This document shows positions 48,678 through 56,503 of a stretch of 64,000 bases of DNA, in pieces. Under the pieces are notes generated by a model. The model was not told the origin of the DNA and ran no database searches. It was given only the letters and a program-made list of their open reading frames with translations. A program made the translations under genes and the position numbers. Each line of letters begins with the position of its first letter. Positions within the stretch are counted from its first letter, which is position 1. Source of the DNA: Catenuloplanes niger (lineage in GTDB: Bacteria; Actinomycetota; Actinomycetes; Mycobacteriales; Micromonosporaceae); assembly GCF_031458255.1 (NCBI RefSeq), contig NZ_JAVDYC010000001.1:1497001-1561000 (forward strand), given 5' to 3'.

Positions 48678-49361
48678 ATGCCGTTCAGGGTTCTCGGTGC
48701 CGACGCGTACAAGGGCGGCTGGGTCGGTGTCCTGCTCGATCAGGACCGCGTCGAGGTCGGCGCCGCGCCGGGGATCGCGGCGCTGGTCGCGTGGGCCGGT
48801 CCGCTGGACGTGGTCGGCATCGACATCCCGATCGGGTTGCCGGACGCCACGCGCCGCCGCGCCGACCGGGAGGCCCGGGCGCAGCTCGGCCGCCGGGCGT
48901 CGTCGGTGTTCAACACGCCGGTGCGGGCCGCGCTGAGCTGCGCCGACTACGCCGCCGCCAACGCGGAGAACCGGCGGCTGGCCGGTGAGGGGATGTCCGC
49001 GCAGGCGTACCGGCTGGGTCCGCGGATCTTGGATGTGGACGCGTGGCTGCGCGGCGGCGGGCACCCGCGGACGATCGAGGTCCACCCCGAGCTGTCCTTC
49101 GCCCGGATGGCCGGTGGCCCGCTGCCGGACAGCAAGAAGACCTGGTCCGGCGCGATGCAGCGGGCGGAGCTGCTCCGGCGGCACGGCGTCCGTCTCCCTA
49201 GCGACATCGGCCCGGCCGGCCGGCTGGTGCCGGTCGACGACGTGCTGGACGCGGCCGCGGTGGCGTGGACCGCGCGCCGGGCCGCGGCGGGCGAGGCGCG
49301 GTGCGTACCCGCGGAGCCGGAGATCTTCAGCGACGGCCTGCCGGCCGCGATCTGGTCATGA
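48678..49361 (+). CDS. DUF429 family protein
   Basis: The 227-residue protein has the DUF429 pattern: VLGADAYKGGWVGVLLD, DVVGIDIPIGLPDATRRRADREARAQLGRRASSVFNTPVRAAL, QAYRLGPRILDVDAWL, RTIEVHPELSFARMAG and DDVLDAAAVAWTARRAAAG. The acidic residues in GADAYKGGW and GIDIPIGLP recall an RNase H-like fold, so a nuclease-like activity has been proposed for this family, but none is proven to my knowledge. ATG 48678 starts right after GTGGCCGG. It is divergent from the helix-hairpin-helix membrane protein. Confidence 0.9.
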   Translation: MPFRVLGADAYKGGWVGVLLDQDRVEVGAAPGIAALVAWAGPLDVVGIDIPIGLPDATRRRADREARAQLGRRASSVFNTPVRAALSCADYAAANAENRRLAGEGMSAQAYRLGPRILDVDAWLRGGGHPRTIEVHPELSFARMAGGPLPDSKKTWSGAMQRAELLRRHGVRLPSDIGPAGRLVPVDDVLDAAAVAWTARRAAAGEARCVPAEPEIFSDGLPAAIWS

Positions 49362-49367
49362 GAACAA

Positions 49368-49450
49368 CACCGGAACGCCGCGACCCGGCCGAGAGAGAAG
49401 CACCGGAACGCCGCGGCCCGGGCATGGAAGCCGCACACCGGAACGCCGCG
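49368..49450. repeat. Three 15-base repeats after DUF429
   Basis: CACCGGAACGCCGCG occurs exactly at 49368-49382, 49401-49415 and 49436-49450, filling the gap between two convergent genes. It may mark a small dispersed repeat; no stem-loop is obvious. Confidence 0.75.
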
Positions 49451-49453
49451 CGC

Positions 49454-50635
49454 TCAGCCGCCGACGCGGACCACGCGGGCCCAGGGCGGCGTGGCCACCC
49501 ACTTCTCGGACGGCCGGGGAAACAGTCCCACCACGGTACGGGCGGCCGGGCGCGCGGACGGCCACGGCGTCTGACCGTCGGTGAGCAGCACGATCACGTC
49601 CGGCCGGCGTTCCAGCGCGGCCGCGACGCCGGCGCGCATGTCCGTGCCGCCGCCCCCGACCAGCGGGATGTCCCGCTCCCGGCAGAACCGCCCGACCGTG
49701 GCCACGGTCGCGTCGCAGGACATCACGGTGACCAGGTCGCGCCGGCCGCCGAGCGCGCGGCCGATCGCGGTCACCTCCAGCAGCGCGCTGCCGAGTTCGC
49801 GGTCCGAGACCGAGGCGGACGTGTCGACGACCACGCACACGGACGGCGGACGGCGGCGCAGCGCGGGCAGCACCACGCCGGGCAGGCTGGTGGCGCGCCG
49901 GCCCGGCCGCTGGTAGGTGTAGTCCTCCCCCACGCCGGCCGCGCTCGCCGCCGACCGCACCGCGGAGCCGAGCAGTTCCCGCCACGGCTGCGGCGGGTGG
50001 AACACCTGCTCGGCCCAGCGCTTCCAGCCGTCCGGCGCGTCGCCGGGCGCGCCCACGATGCCGTGCGCGACCCGGAACCGGACCGCGTCGCGTTCCTCCG
50101 TGGTCAGTCCGCGCGCACCGGCCGGCCCGAGGTCCCACGGCCGGGCGCCACCGTCCGCGCCGCTGCCGCAATCGAGCCACGCGAACGGCTGGGTGCGCGC
50201 GCCGAACGTGAACCGGCGCAGGTAGAACTCCATCACCTCGCCGGCTTCCAGTCCGAGCGACTCCGGGCGCACCGCGTCCGGCGGCATCGGCAGCGCCGCG
50301 TCGTACACGTCGTCGTTGATCTCCGCGTCCGCCGCGATGTTCATCCGCAGCCGCTCGCCGGGGCCGTCCACACCGTGTTCCGCGGCGTAGGCGTCGCCCC
50401 GCCCGTGGTGGTCGCGCAGCAGGTGCGACACCTCGTGCACCCAGACGCCGGCCAGGTCGGGCACGGTGCGGCGGTCCACGAACGCGGGCGAGACGTAGCA
50501 GCGCCAGTGCCGGTCCACCGCCATCGTCGGGGTGGCCGGCGACTCCACCACGTGCAGCGCGAACAGCGCGGCCGCCAGGTAGGGGCGTTCACGCACCGCG
50601 TGCAGCCGCGCGGCGTAGAGCTTCTCCAGGTCCAT
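49454..50635 (-). CDS. VWA-like and metallopeptidase-domain protein (DUF2201 type)
   Basis: The 393-residue protein joins a predicted zinc metallopeptidase domain (about 1-270, with WVHEVSHLLRDHHGRGD carrying HEVSH and a third His/Asp ligand nearby, and AADAEINDD) to a VWA-like domain (about 265-393: SVCVVVDTSASVSDRELG with the DxSxS metal site, VTVMSCDATV, GGGGTDMRAG, DVIVLLTDGQTPWP). This is the layout of the DUF2201/VMAP-type proteins that pair with MoxR ATPases. Its ATG overlaps the stop of the MoxR gene by one base (TGATG), so the two are made together. The complex may remodel or cleave target proteins; the target is unknown. Confidence 0.9.
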   Translation of the reverse strand: MDLEKLYAARLHAVRERPYLAAALFALHVVESPATPTMAVDRHWRCYVSPAFVDRRTVPDLAGVWVHEVSHLLRDHHGRGDAYAAEHGVDGPGERLRMNIAADAEINDDVYDAALPMPPDAVRPESLGLEAGEVMEFYLRRFTFGARTQPFAWLDCGSGADGGARPWDLGPAGARGLTTEERDAVRFRVAHGIVGAPGDAPDGWKRWAEQVFHPPQPWRELLGSAVRSAASAAGVGEDYTYQRPGRRATSLPGVVLPALRRRPPSVCVVVDTSASVSDRELGSALLEVTAIGRALGGRRDLVTVMSCDATVATVGRFCRERDIPLVGGGGTDMRAGVAAALERRPDVIVLLTDGQTPWPSARPAARTVVGLFPRPSEKWVATPPWARVVRVGG

Positions 50636-51834
50636 CAGGCCGCCACCGCCCGCCGGGACAACGAGACCGTGCCGGCCAGCCGGTCGATCAGCGCGGGCAC
50701 GTCCCACTCCTCGCGGCGCAGCGCGGCGAGCGTGGTCGCGGGCACCACCACCAGGTCCGGCGGGCCGGTCTCGGCCGCGCGGGCGAGCAGTGCCCAGGCC
50801 GCGTCCCAGCGTTCCCGGGTCGGCCGGTCCCGTACCGCGGAGATCACGCTGTCCAGCACGGCCTGGCGCAGGTCCCCGCGTTCCGGCAGCGGTGCGCCCG
50901 CCGGGTCGGCCAGCAGCGTCTCCGGGCCGGGCAGGTCCAGCCGGTCCAGGCCGGCCAGCAGTTCGAGGCCCGGTCCGTCGCCGACCGTGCCCCGGACCAG
51001 CATCGACAGCACCTCGCGGGACGTGCCGGCCGCGGTGGCGAACGCGATCAGCCGCAGCGCCATGTCCCAGCTGCGCGGCGACGGCCAGGCACCGCCGCGG
51101 GCCTGGTCCGCGCCGGGCAGCCGGTGCACCAGGCCCGGCCGTGCCGTGAGGAACGCCTGCACGGCCCGCCGGGCGTAGGCGACCGCCTCCGGCAGCCGCG
51201 CGCGGTCCAGCCGGGGCAGCACCGCGCGCGGCCACACGCCGCCGAGCCCGCGGACCACCACCGCGGCGTCGTGCGTCCACCGCAGATGGACGAACCGGTT
51301 CGCCAGCGGGGGGCTGAGTTCCCAGCCGTCCGCCGCGGAGCCGCGCGGGTTCGCCGCGGCCACGATCCGCACGCCGGGCGGCAGCGTCAGCGCGCCCACC
51401 CGCCGTTCCAGCACCAGCCGCAGCAGCGCGGCCTGCACCGCCGGCGGCGCGGTCGACAGCTCGTCCAGGAACAGCAGCCCGCGGCCGGCCTCGACCAGCC
51501 GCACCGCCCAGTCCGGCGGCGCCATCGGCACGCCCCGGACGGCCGGATCGTCGCCCACCACCGGCAGCCCGGCGAAGTCGGACGGCTCGTGCACGCTCGC
51601 GATCACCGTGGTCAGCGGCAGGCCGAGGTCCGCCGCCAGCTGCGTCAGCCCGGCGGTCTTCCCGATCCCCGGCTCACCCCACAGCAGCACCGGCAGGTCC
51701 GCCGCGACCGCCAGCGTCAGCGCGTCCAGTTGCACGTCGCGCCGCTCCTCCGTTGCCGTGTCGCCGAGCAGCGCGAGCAGTTCCGCCGCGGTGCCGAGTT
51801 GGTCGTCGTTGCGCATCCGTGTCATCACCCTCAT
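50635..51834 (-). CDS. MoxR-type AAA+ ATPase
   Basis: The 399-residue ATPase has Walker A LLWGEPGIGKTAGL (about 52-60), the Walker B motif GLLFLDELSTAPPAVQAALLRLVLERRVG, sensor 1 VAAANP and an arginine-finger region SPPLANRFVHLRWTH. This is the MoxR/RavA branch used as a chaperone with VWA proteins. The C-terminal half is helical. The VWA-metallopeptidase gene follows with a one-base overlap. Several in-frame starts are close together (ATG 51834, 51825, 51816), and none has a clear ribosome binding site, so the exact N-terminus is uncertain. Confidence 0.92.
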   Translation of the reverse strand: MRVMTRMRNDDQLGTAAELLALLGDTATEERRDVQLDALTLAVAADLPVLLWGEPGIGKTAGLTQLAADLGLPLTTVIASVHEPSDFAGLPVVGDDPAVRGVPMAPPDWAVRLVEAGRGLLFLDELSTAPPAVQAALLRLVLERRVGALTLPPGVRIVAAANPRGSAADGWELSPPLANRFVHLRWTHDAAVVVRGLGGVWPRAVLPRLDRARLPEAVAYARRAVQAFLTARPGLVHRLPGADQARGGAWPSPRSWDMALRLIAFATAAGTSREVLSMLVRGTVGDGPGLELLAGLDRLDLPGPETLLADPAGAPLPERGDLRQAVLDSVISAVRDRPTRERWDAAWALLARAAETGPPDLVVVPATTLAALRREEWDVPALIDRLAGTVSLSRRAVAA

Positions 51835-51968
51835 CTCTCAAAAGATCAAATTCCTTCGCCGGTACGGTGGCGTCAGCACTCGTTCCGGCGGGCGTCCGCG
51901 TTCCGGAGGCGCCGGGTCCCGCGCTCGGAGCGGCGGCATCCGCTGTCTCGCGGGCGCCGGCCACCCGG

Positions 51969-53504
51969 TCAGCGGTGTCTCCGCCGGGGGCGGTGCCGGG
52001 TGTGGCCGCGGTCGACGGCGTACCGCCAGTCGGTGCGTGGCCGCAGCTGGTGGTCCGGGTCGCCGAGGTCGGCCGGCCCGGTGACCGCCCGGTACCGGGC
52101 GTAGGTCGCGCGGTGCTCCACGGCCGCGTCCAGCTCGTCCCGCAGCGGCCCGCCGGGCAGCACCGCGGCCGGGCCGAGCAGGTCCTCGACGTCGCGCAGC
52201 GCGCCCTCGGTGTCGCCGTGGTCCAGGCGGGCCCGCACGTCGTCCAGGCCCGCCGGGCGCCGGTGCAGCTCGTGGACGACGCGCAGACAGGGCAGCGGCG
52301 TGCCGGTCAGGGCGGCCAGCGTCTCCTCCCGGCGAAGCGTGGCGTCGTCGTGGTCGAGCGGCCGCAGCACGCCGTCCACCAGCCCGATCCGGTGGTCGGC
52401 GCCGCGGCAGCGCACCACGCGTACCCGCGCGGGGTTCGCCGTTGCTCCCACAACCGGTTCCGCGGCGACCCAGCCGGGGACGAGCGCGGCCGCGACCAGC
52501 GGATGCAGCTCGTCCGGCGTGATCAGGCCGGCGCGCAGCAACGTGAGGTCCGGTGGTTCCCAGACCGCCGCCTCCGGCAGCACCGGCAGGCCGCGGCCGG
52601 TGCCCGCGGTCAGGCGCGGCGGCGCCCCGGCCGCGCGGTGCAGCACCAGCCGCTCGCCGGCCCCGGCCCGGATCGCGATCGCGCGGTCGCCGGCCCGCCC
52701 CTCGGCCCGCAGCAGGATCGCCGCCTCGGCCGCCCACCGGTCGACCGCGCATCCCCGCGCCCGCAGCCGATCCGGCAGGCCGGGTACTGACGTCTCGATC
52801 CCACCCACGGCACCGACCACCGCGGCGAGCGTGGCCGGGCCTCCGCGCCGCACCGGCCCACCGCCGCGCGGCGCGGCCGACACGGCCCCCGAGCCGGTCA
52901 CCGCAGCCAGCGCGGCCGGATCAGCCGGGGCGGCCGGATCAGCCGGGGCGGCCGGATCAGCCGGGGCGGCCGGAAAGTCCGGTGTGGACGGCAGGCCGGC
53001 ACGGAGGCGGAGCTCCGGGGCGTGGTGCGCGTGCCAGAGGTGCCGGTGGAGGTCGAGGCGGAAGCGCGGGTGCGGGTGCGGGTGCGGGTGCCGGCCGGCG
53101 TGGCCGCCCGGCCAGACCGCGAGGCTGATCCGCTGGCCCGCGTCGGCCCACGCCGGCGCCGTGCGCGCGACCAGCCACAGTGGACCGGCGGCGGTCGGGT
53201 ACCGGGCGAGGCCGATCGTCAGCGCGGGCCGGAGCAGCCCGTCGGGCGCGATCCGGGGCAGGTGCCAGCGCAGCAGATCGGGAGCCAGGTGCCGGAGGTC
53301 GGCGCGGATCGCGGCGGCGAGGTCGGCGCCGTGGGTGCGGCCGAGCTCGCGGAGGTCGAGGTCCACGTCGACGCGGGCCGCCGCGCAGGCGCCCGCCCAG
53401 TCGCCGGCGCGACGGCGCGCACCAGCGGACATGATCATCGAGGGCGGCACCGCAAAGGCCCGGACGCGCCGCCAGAGGTCCGTGTTCACCGCGCGGGAGC
53501 GCAT
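51969..53504 (-). CDS. Unknown protein of the MoxR-VWA cluster, 511 aa
   Basis: I do not know this family. The protein has a DLWRRVRAFAVPPSMI start, a His-rich stretch (GRHPHPHPHPRFRLDLHRHLWHAHHAPE, about 130-160, read in pieces), a repeated PAAPADP linker (about 175-195) and a long Arg/Ala/Asp-rich C-terminal half with strands such as GERLVLHRAAGAPPRL, ARVRVVRCRGADHRIGLVDGVL, and helices near the end. It lies upstream of the MoxR gene on the same strand with a 134-base gap. As third gene of such a cluster it could be the substrate adaptor or partner. ATG 53504 is chosen because GAAGG stands 9 bases before it. Confidence 0.7.
   Translation of the reverse strand: MRSRAVNTDLWRRVRAFAVPPSMIMSAGARRRAGDWAGACAAARVDVDLDLRELGRTHGADLAAAIRADLRHLAPDLLRWHLPRIAPDGLLRPALTIGLARYPTAAGPLWLVARTAPAWADAGQRISLAVWPGGHAGRHPHPHPHPRFRLDLHRHLWHAHHAPELRLRAGLPSTPDFPAAPADPAAPADPAAPADPAALAAVTGSGAVSAAPRGGGPVRRGGPATLAAVVGAVGGIETSVPGLPDRLRARGCAVDRWAAEAAILLRAEGRAGDRAIAIRAGAGERLVLHRAAGAPPRLTAGTGRGLPVLPEAAVWEPPDLTLLRAGLITPDELHPLVAAALVPGWVAAEPVVGATANPARVRVVRCRGADHRIGLVDGVLRPLDHDDATLRREETLAALTGTPLPCLRVVHELHRRPAGLDDVRARLDHGDTEGALRDVEDLLGPAAVLPGGPLRDELDAAVEHRATYARYRAVTGPADLGDPDHQLRPRTDWRYAVDRGHTRHRPRRRHR
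52918..52971. repeat. Three exact 18-base repeats in the MoxR-cluster protein
   Basis: GGATCAGCCGGGGCGGCC is repeated without change at 52918-52935, 52936-52953 and 52954-52971, coding for Pro-Ala-Ala-Pro-Ala-Asp steps in a linker. Confidence 0.9.
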
Positions 53505-53689
53505 CAGCACTCACCTTCGGTGAAGCGGGCCCCCAATCTGCGAAGAGTAGAGGTCTTCATCGCCGCGAACGCTATCAGCGCGCGCAAGCCGTTTTCCGGC
53601 ACCGGCCCGGGCCTGGCCGACGCCCACGCGCGCCTCCGGCGGCCGACCACGTACTACGCCGGTCCATGTACCCCGATGGGCTAAGTACC

Positions 53690-53718
53690 TTGACTGTCAC
53701 AGTACTAGGCCATACATT
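53690..53718 (+). promoter_or_regulatory. PadR promoter with internal operator
   Basis: TTGACT (53690-53695) and TACATT (53713-53718) are 17 bases apart, a good sigma-70-type promoter. Between them and overlapping the -35 box lies ACTGT-C-ACAGT (53693-53703), a perfect 5+5 dyad placed where a repressor would block polymerase. The padR start follows 7 bases after the -10 box, so the message would be leaderless or nearly so. Confidence 0.65.
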
Positions 53719-53725
53719 AGTCGTC

Positions 53726-54055
53726 ATGAGCACGAGCAAGGTCACCTCCGATCTGCTGCGTGGCAACACGGACACGATGATCCTGAAGCTGCTGACCGAG
53801 TCGGATCGGTACGGCTACGAGATCGTCAAGGTCATCGCGGAGCGCTCGCAGGGCGAGTACCAGCTGAAGGAAGCCACGATGTATTCGAGCGTCCGGCGGC
53901 TCGAGGCGGACGGCGACATCACCTGGTACTGGGGCGACGAGTCGCAGGGCGGCCGTCGCAAGTACTTCCGGATCACCGACAAGGGGCGCGAGACCTACGC
54001 CCGCAACAAAGCCAACTGGGAGTACGCGAAACGCGTGCTCGACACCCTGATGTGA
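53726..54055 (+). CDS. PadR-family regulator of the pentapeptide/ABC cassette
   Basis: The 109-residue protein is a PadR winged helix: LLRGNTDTMILKLLTESDRYGYEIVKVIAERSQGEYQLKEATMYSSVRRLEADGDITWYWGDESQGGRRKYFRITDKGRETYARNKANWEYAKRVLDTLM. It resembles the LmrR/PadR-s1 types that sense drugs and control transporter genes. It would bind the dyad in its own promoter and so control the HAAS-pentapeptide and ABC genes that follow at short distance. The start is fixed by the promoter position. Confidence 0.93.
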   Translation: MSTSKVTSDLLRGNTDTMILKLLTESDRYGYEIVKVIAERSQGEYQLKEATMYSSVRRLEADGDITWYWGDESQGGRRKYFRITDKGRETYARNKANWEYAKRVLDTLM

Positions 54056-54069
54056 GGGCGACGACGCAG

Positions 54070-54927
54070 ATGACCGACAAGATCGACGAGTACGTGAACG
54101 GCGTGTTCGCCCCCTACGAGGGCGCGCGGAGCGTCGGCGACCTGAAGCGCGACCTCCTGGCCGACCTGCACGAACGGTTCCGTGAGCTGCGCGCCGAGGG
54201 CAAGGACGAGGCGACCGCGCTGGCGCTGACCATCGACAGCATCGGCGACATCGAGCAGACCGTCCGCGAGGTGTCCAACCTGTCCCGGGTGCTCGAGCGG
54301 CAGACCGTGACGCGCTTCGACGGCACCGACTCGGCCGGTGGCGACTTCGCCGGCGTCATCACCCGTAACGGCCGGTTCGACGGCAGCGCGCTGCGCGGTG
54401 CCGACTTCTCCCACGCCGACCTGACCGGCAGCACGTTCCGGGGCAGCGACGTGGCGGAGGCGAACTTCGACGGTGCGAACCTGACCGACGTCACCATGAC
54501 GGCGAGCGAGTTCACCCGTGCCACGTTCCGTGGCGCGATCCTGGTGCGCACCGACTTCAGCACGTCCGGGCTCAACGACATCGTCATCGCGGACAGCGCG
54601 CTGACCGACGTCAAGTTCCGGTCGACCGACGTCCGGCGCGTGGTGTTCGAGCGTTGCACCTTCACCGGCGTCGATTTCACCTATTCCGACCTGCGCAAAC
54701 TCAGTTTCGACGGTGCGGCGCTGACCAGCGTCCGGTTCGACCGGGCCGGGCTGGAGGGCGCCTCCTTCCGCGGCGCGATCCTGCGCGACGTCTCCTTCCG
54801 CGCCTGGTCCCGCAAGTACCGCAACGCGCTGCGCACCGTCGACTTCACCGGCGCGCGGATGGACAAGCTCACCTATGCCGGGCTCAAGGGTTACGGCCTC
54901 GCGCCCGCCGACGTGATCGTCGAGTAG
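54070..54927 (+). CDS. HAAS prefix fused to pentapeptide repeats
   Basis: The 285-residue protein has an N-terminal HAAS-like helical prefix (about 1-75: TDKIDEYVNGVFAPYEGARSVGDLKRDLLADLHERFRELRAEG ... ALTIDSIGDIEQTVREV) and then pentapeptide-repeat rungs (about 90-260; A(D/N)F/LxG steps such as ALRGADFSHADLTGSTFRGSDVAEANFDGANL and FTYSDLRKLSFDGAALTSVRFDRAGLEGASFRGAILRDVSF). Pentapeptide proteins can mimic DNA and protect gyrase (MfpA, Qnr), but many do other work. The fusion with HAAS, normally linked to membrane parts, is unusual. It lies 14 bases after padR. ATG 54070 is used with GAGGG 10 bases before it; GTG 54052 would overlap the padR stop. Confidence 0.85.
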   Translation: MTDKIDEYVNGVFAPYEGARSVGDLKRDLLADLHERFRELRAEGKDEATALALTIDSIGDIEQTVREVSNLSRVLERQTVTRFDGTDSAGGDFAGVITRNGRFDGSALRGADFSHADLTGSTFRGSDVAEANFDGANLTDVTMTASEFTRATFRGAILVRTDFSTSGLNDIVIADSALTDVKFRSTDVRRVVFERCTFTGVDFTYSDLRKLSFDGAALTSVRFDRAGLEGASFRGAILRDVSFRAWSRKYRNALRTVDFTGARMDKLTYAGLKGYGLAPADVIVE

Positions 54928-54952
54928 GGACAACCATGAGAGCAGGGCGGCC

Positions 54953-55702
54953 ATGATACGAATCAGCGGACTGCGCAAGTCCTACGGCGCACTGGACGTG
55001 CTCCGGGGCGTCGACCTGGAGGTGGCGCCGGGCAGCGTGTTCGCGCTCCTCGGCTCCAACGGCGCCGGCAAGACCACGATCGTGCGGATCCTCGCCACGC
55101 TGCTGAGACCGGACGCGGGGACCGCGACCGTCAACGGGTTCGACGTCGTCGCGCAGCCGGCCCGGGTGCGCGAGTCGATCAGCCTGACCGGCCAGTTCGC
55201 CGCGGTCGACGAGATCCTCACCGGCCGGGAGAACCTCGTCATGATCGCCAGGCTGCGGCGGGTGGCCGATCCGCGGCGGGTCGCCGACGACCTGCTGGCC
55301 CGGTTCAGCCTGACCGACGCGGGCGGCCGGCCGGTCGGGACGTACTCCGGTGGCATGCGGCGCCGGCTGGACATCGCGATGAGCCTGATCGGGGATCCGG
55401 CGGTGATCTTCCTCGACGAGCCGACCACCGGCCTGGACCCGGAGGCCCGGATCGAGGTGTGGGACGAGATCCAGAAGCTGGCCGGCGGTGGCACCACGGT
55501 CTTCCTCACCACGCAGTACCTGGAGGAGGCGGAGAAGCTCGCCGACCGGATCGCGATCCTGCACCGGGGAACCGTGGTCGTCGACGGCACGCTGGCCGCG
55601 CTGCGTGAGCTGCTCCCGCCGGCCAAAACGGAGCTGGTGGAACGGCAGCCCACGCTCGAGGAGATCTTCCTGTCCGTCGTCGGCGCGAAGGAGCGGCCAT
55701 GA
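54953..55702 (+). CDS. ABC transporter ATPase (DrrA-like)
   Basis: The 249-residue ATPase has Walker A LLGSNGAGKTTIVR, Q-loop LTGQFAAVDEILTG, the signature YSGGMRRRLDIAMSL, Walker B AVIFLDEPTTGLDPEAR and switch His region replaced by FLTTQYLEEAEKLADRI (Gln instead of His, as in DrrA-type drug exporters). The C-terminal LVERQPTLEEIFLSVVG is the DrrA end. It energises the ABC-2 permease that follows with an ATGA overlap. With PadR upstream, an antibiotic or lipid export role is likely. Confidence 0.94.
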   Translation: MIRISGLRKSYGALDVLRGVDLEVAPGSVFALLGSNGAGKTTIVRILATLLRPDAGTATVNGFDVVAQPARVRESISLTGQFAAVDEILTGRENLVMIARLRRVADPRRVADDLLARFSLTDAGGRPVGTYSGGMRRRLDIAMSLIGDPAVIFLDEPTTGLDPEARIEVWDEIQKLAGGGTTVFLTTQYLEEAEKLADRIAILHRGTVVVDGTLAALRELLPPAKTELVERQPTLEEIFLSVVGAKERP

Positions 55703-56457
55703 CCACGCACTTTCTCGGCGACACCTCGGTGATGCTCGGCCGCTCGATGCGGCACATCACCCGCAGCATGGACACGATCATCACCGTCACGATCATGCCG
55801 ATCGCGTTCCTGCTGCTGTTCCGCTACGTCTTCGGCGGTGCGATCCAGGCCGGCACGGACAACTACGTCAACTACCTGATGCCCGGGATCCTGCTGATCG
55901 CGATCGCCAGCGGCATCTCGTACACCGCGTTCCGCCTGTTCAACGACATGCGGAGCGGCATCTTCGAGCGGTTCCACTCGATGCCGATCGCCCGCTCGGC
56001 CGCGCTCTGGGGGCACGTGCTGACCTCGCTGGTCTCCAACGGCATCTCGGTGGCCGTGATCGTGCTCGCCGGGCTGGCCATCGGCTTCCGGTCCACGGCC
56101 GGGGTGCTCTCCTGGCTCGCCGTCGTGGGCATCCTGGCACTGTTCACGCTGGCGCTGACCTGGGTCGCGGTGATCGCCGGGCTGTCCGCCTCCACGGTGG
56201 ACGGTGCGAGCGCGTTCTCGTACCCGATCATCTTCCTGCCGTTCGTCAGTTCCGCGTTCGTCCCGACGGACACGATGCCCGGCCCGGTCCGCGCGTTCGC
56301 CGAGCACCAGCCGGTCACCGCGATCGTGGACACGATCCGCGCGCTGCTGGACCGGCAGCCGGTCGGCACCGGCATCTGGACCGCGCTCGCCTGGTGCGCC
56401 GGCGTCACGGTCGTCGCCTACCTGGCCGCGATGGTGGTCTACCGCCGGAAGGTCTGA
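55699..56457 (+). CDS. ABC-2 type permease (DrrB-like)
   Basis: The 252-residue membrane protein has six helices, including TIITVTIMPIAFLLLFRYVFGGAI, YVNYLMPGILLIAIASGISYTAFRLFNDMRSGIFERFHSMPIARSAALWGHVLTSL, LSWLAVVGILALFTLALTWVAVIAGL and a late AFVPTDTMPGPVRAFAEHQPVTAIVDTIRALL. The GIFERFHSMPI stretch is the ABC-2 hallmark of DrrB-type subunits. It overlaps the ATPase gene by 4 bases (ATGA). A 9-base-pair terminator hairpin follows. Confidence 0.93.
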   Translation: MTTHFLGDTSVMLGRSMRHITRSMDTIITVTIMPIAFLLLFRYVFGGAIQAGTDNYVNYLMPGILLIAIASGISYTAFRLFNDMRSGIFERFHSMPIARSAALWGHVLTSLVSNGISVAVIVLAGLAIGFRSTAGVLSWLAVVGILALFTLALTWVAVIAGLSASTVDGASAFSYPIIFLPFVSSAFVPTDTMPGPVRAFAEHQPVTAIVDTIRALLDRQPVGTGIWTALAWCAGVTVVAYLAAMVVYRRKV

Positions 56458-56464
56458 CCGGGGT

Positions 56465-56496
56465 GTCCCGCGGGTCGCCGACGCGATCCGCGGGAC
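56465..56496. terminator. Hairpin between the convergent ABC and dehydratase genes
   Basis: GTCCCGCGG (56465-56473) and CCGCGGGAC (56488-56496) pair perfectly around a 14-base loop, 7 bases past each gene's stop region. It probably ends transcription from both sides. Confidence 0.65.
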
Positions 56497-56503
56497 GTCG
56501 CGG

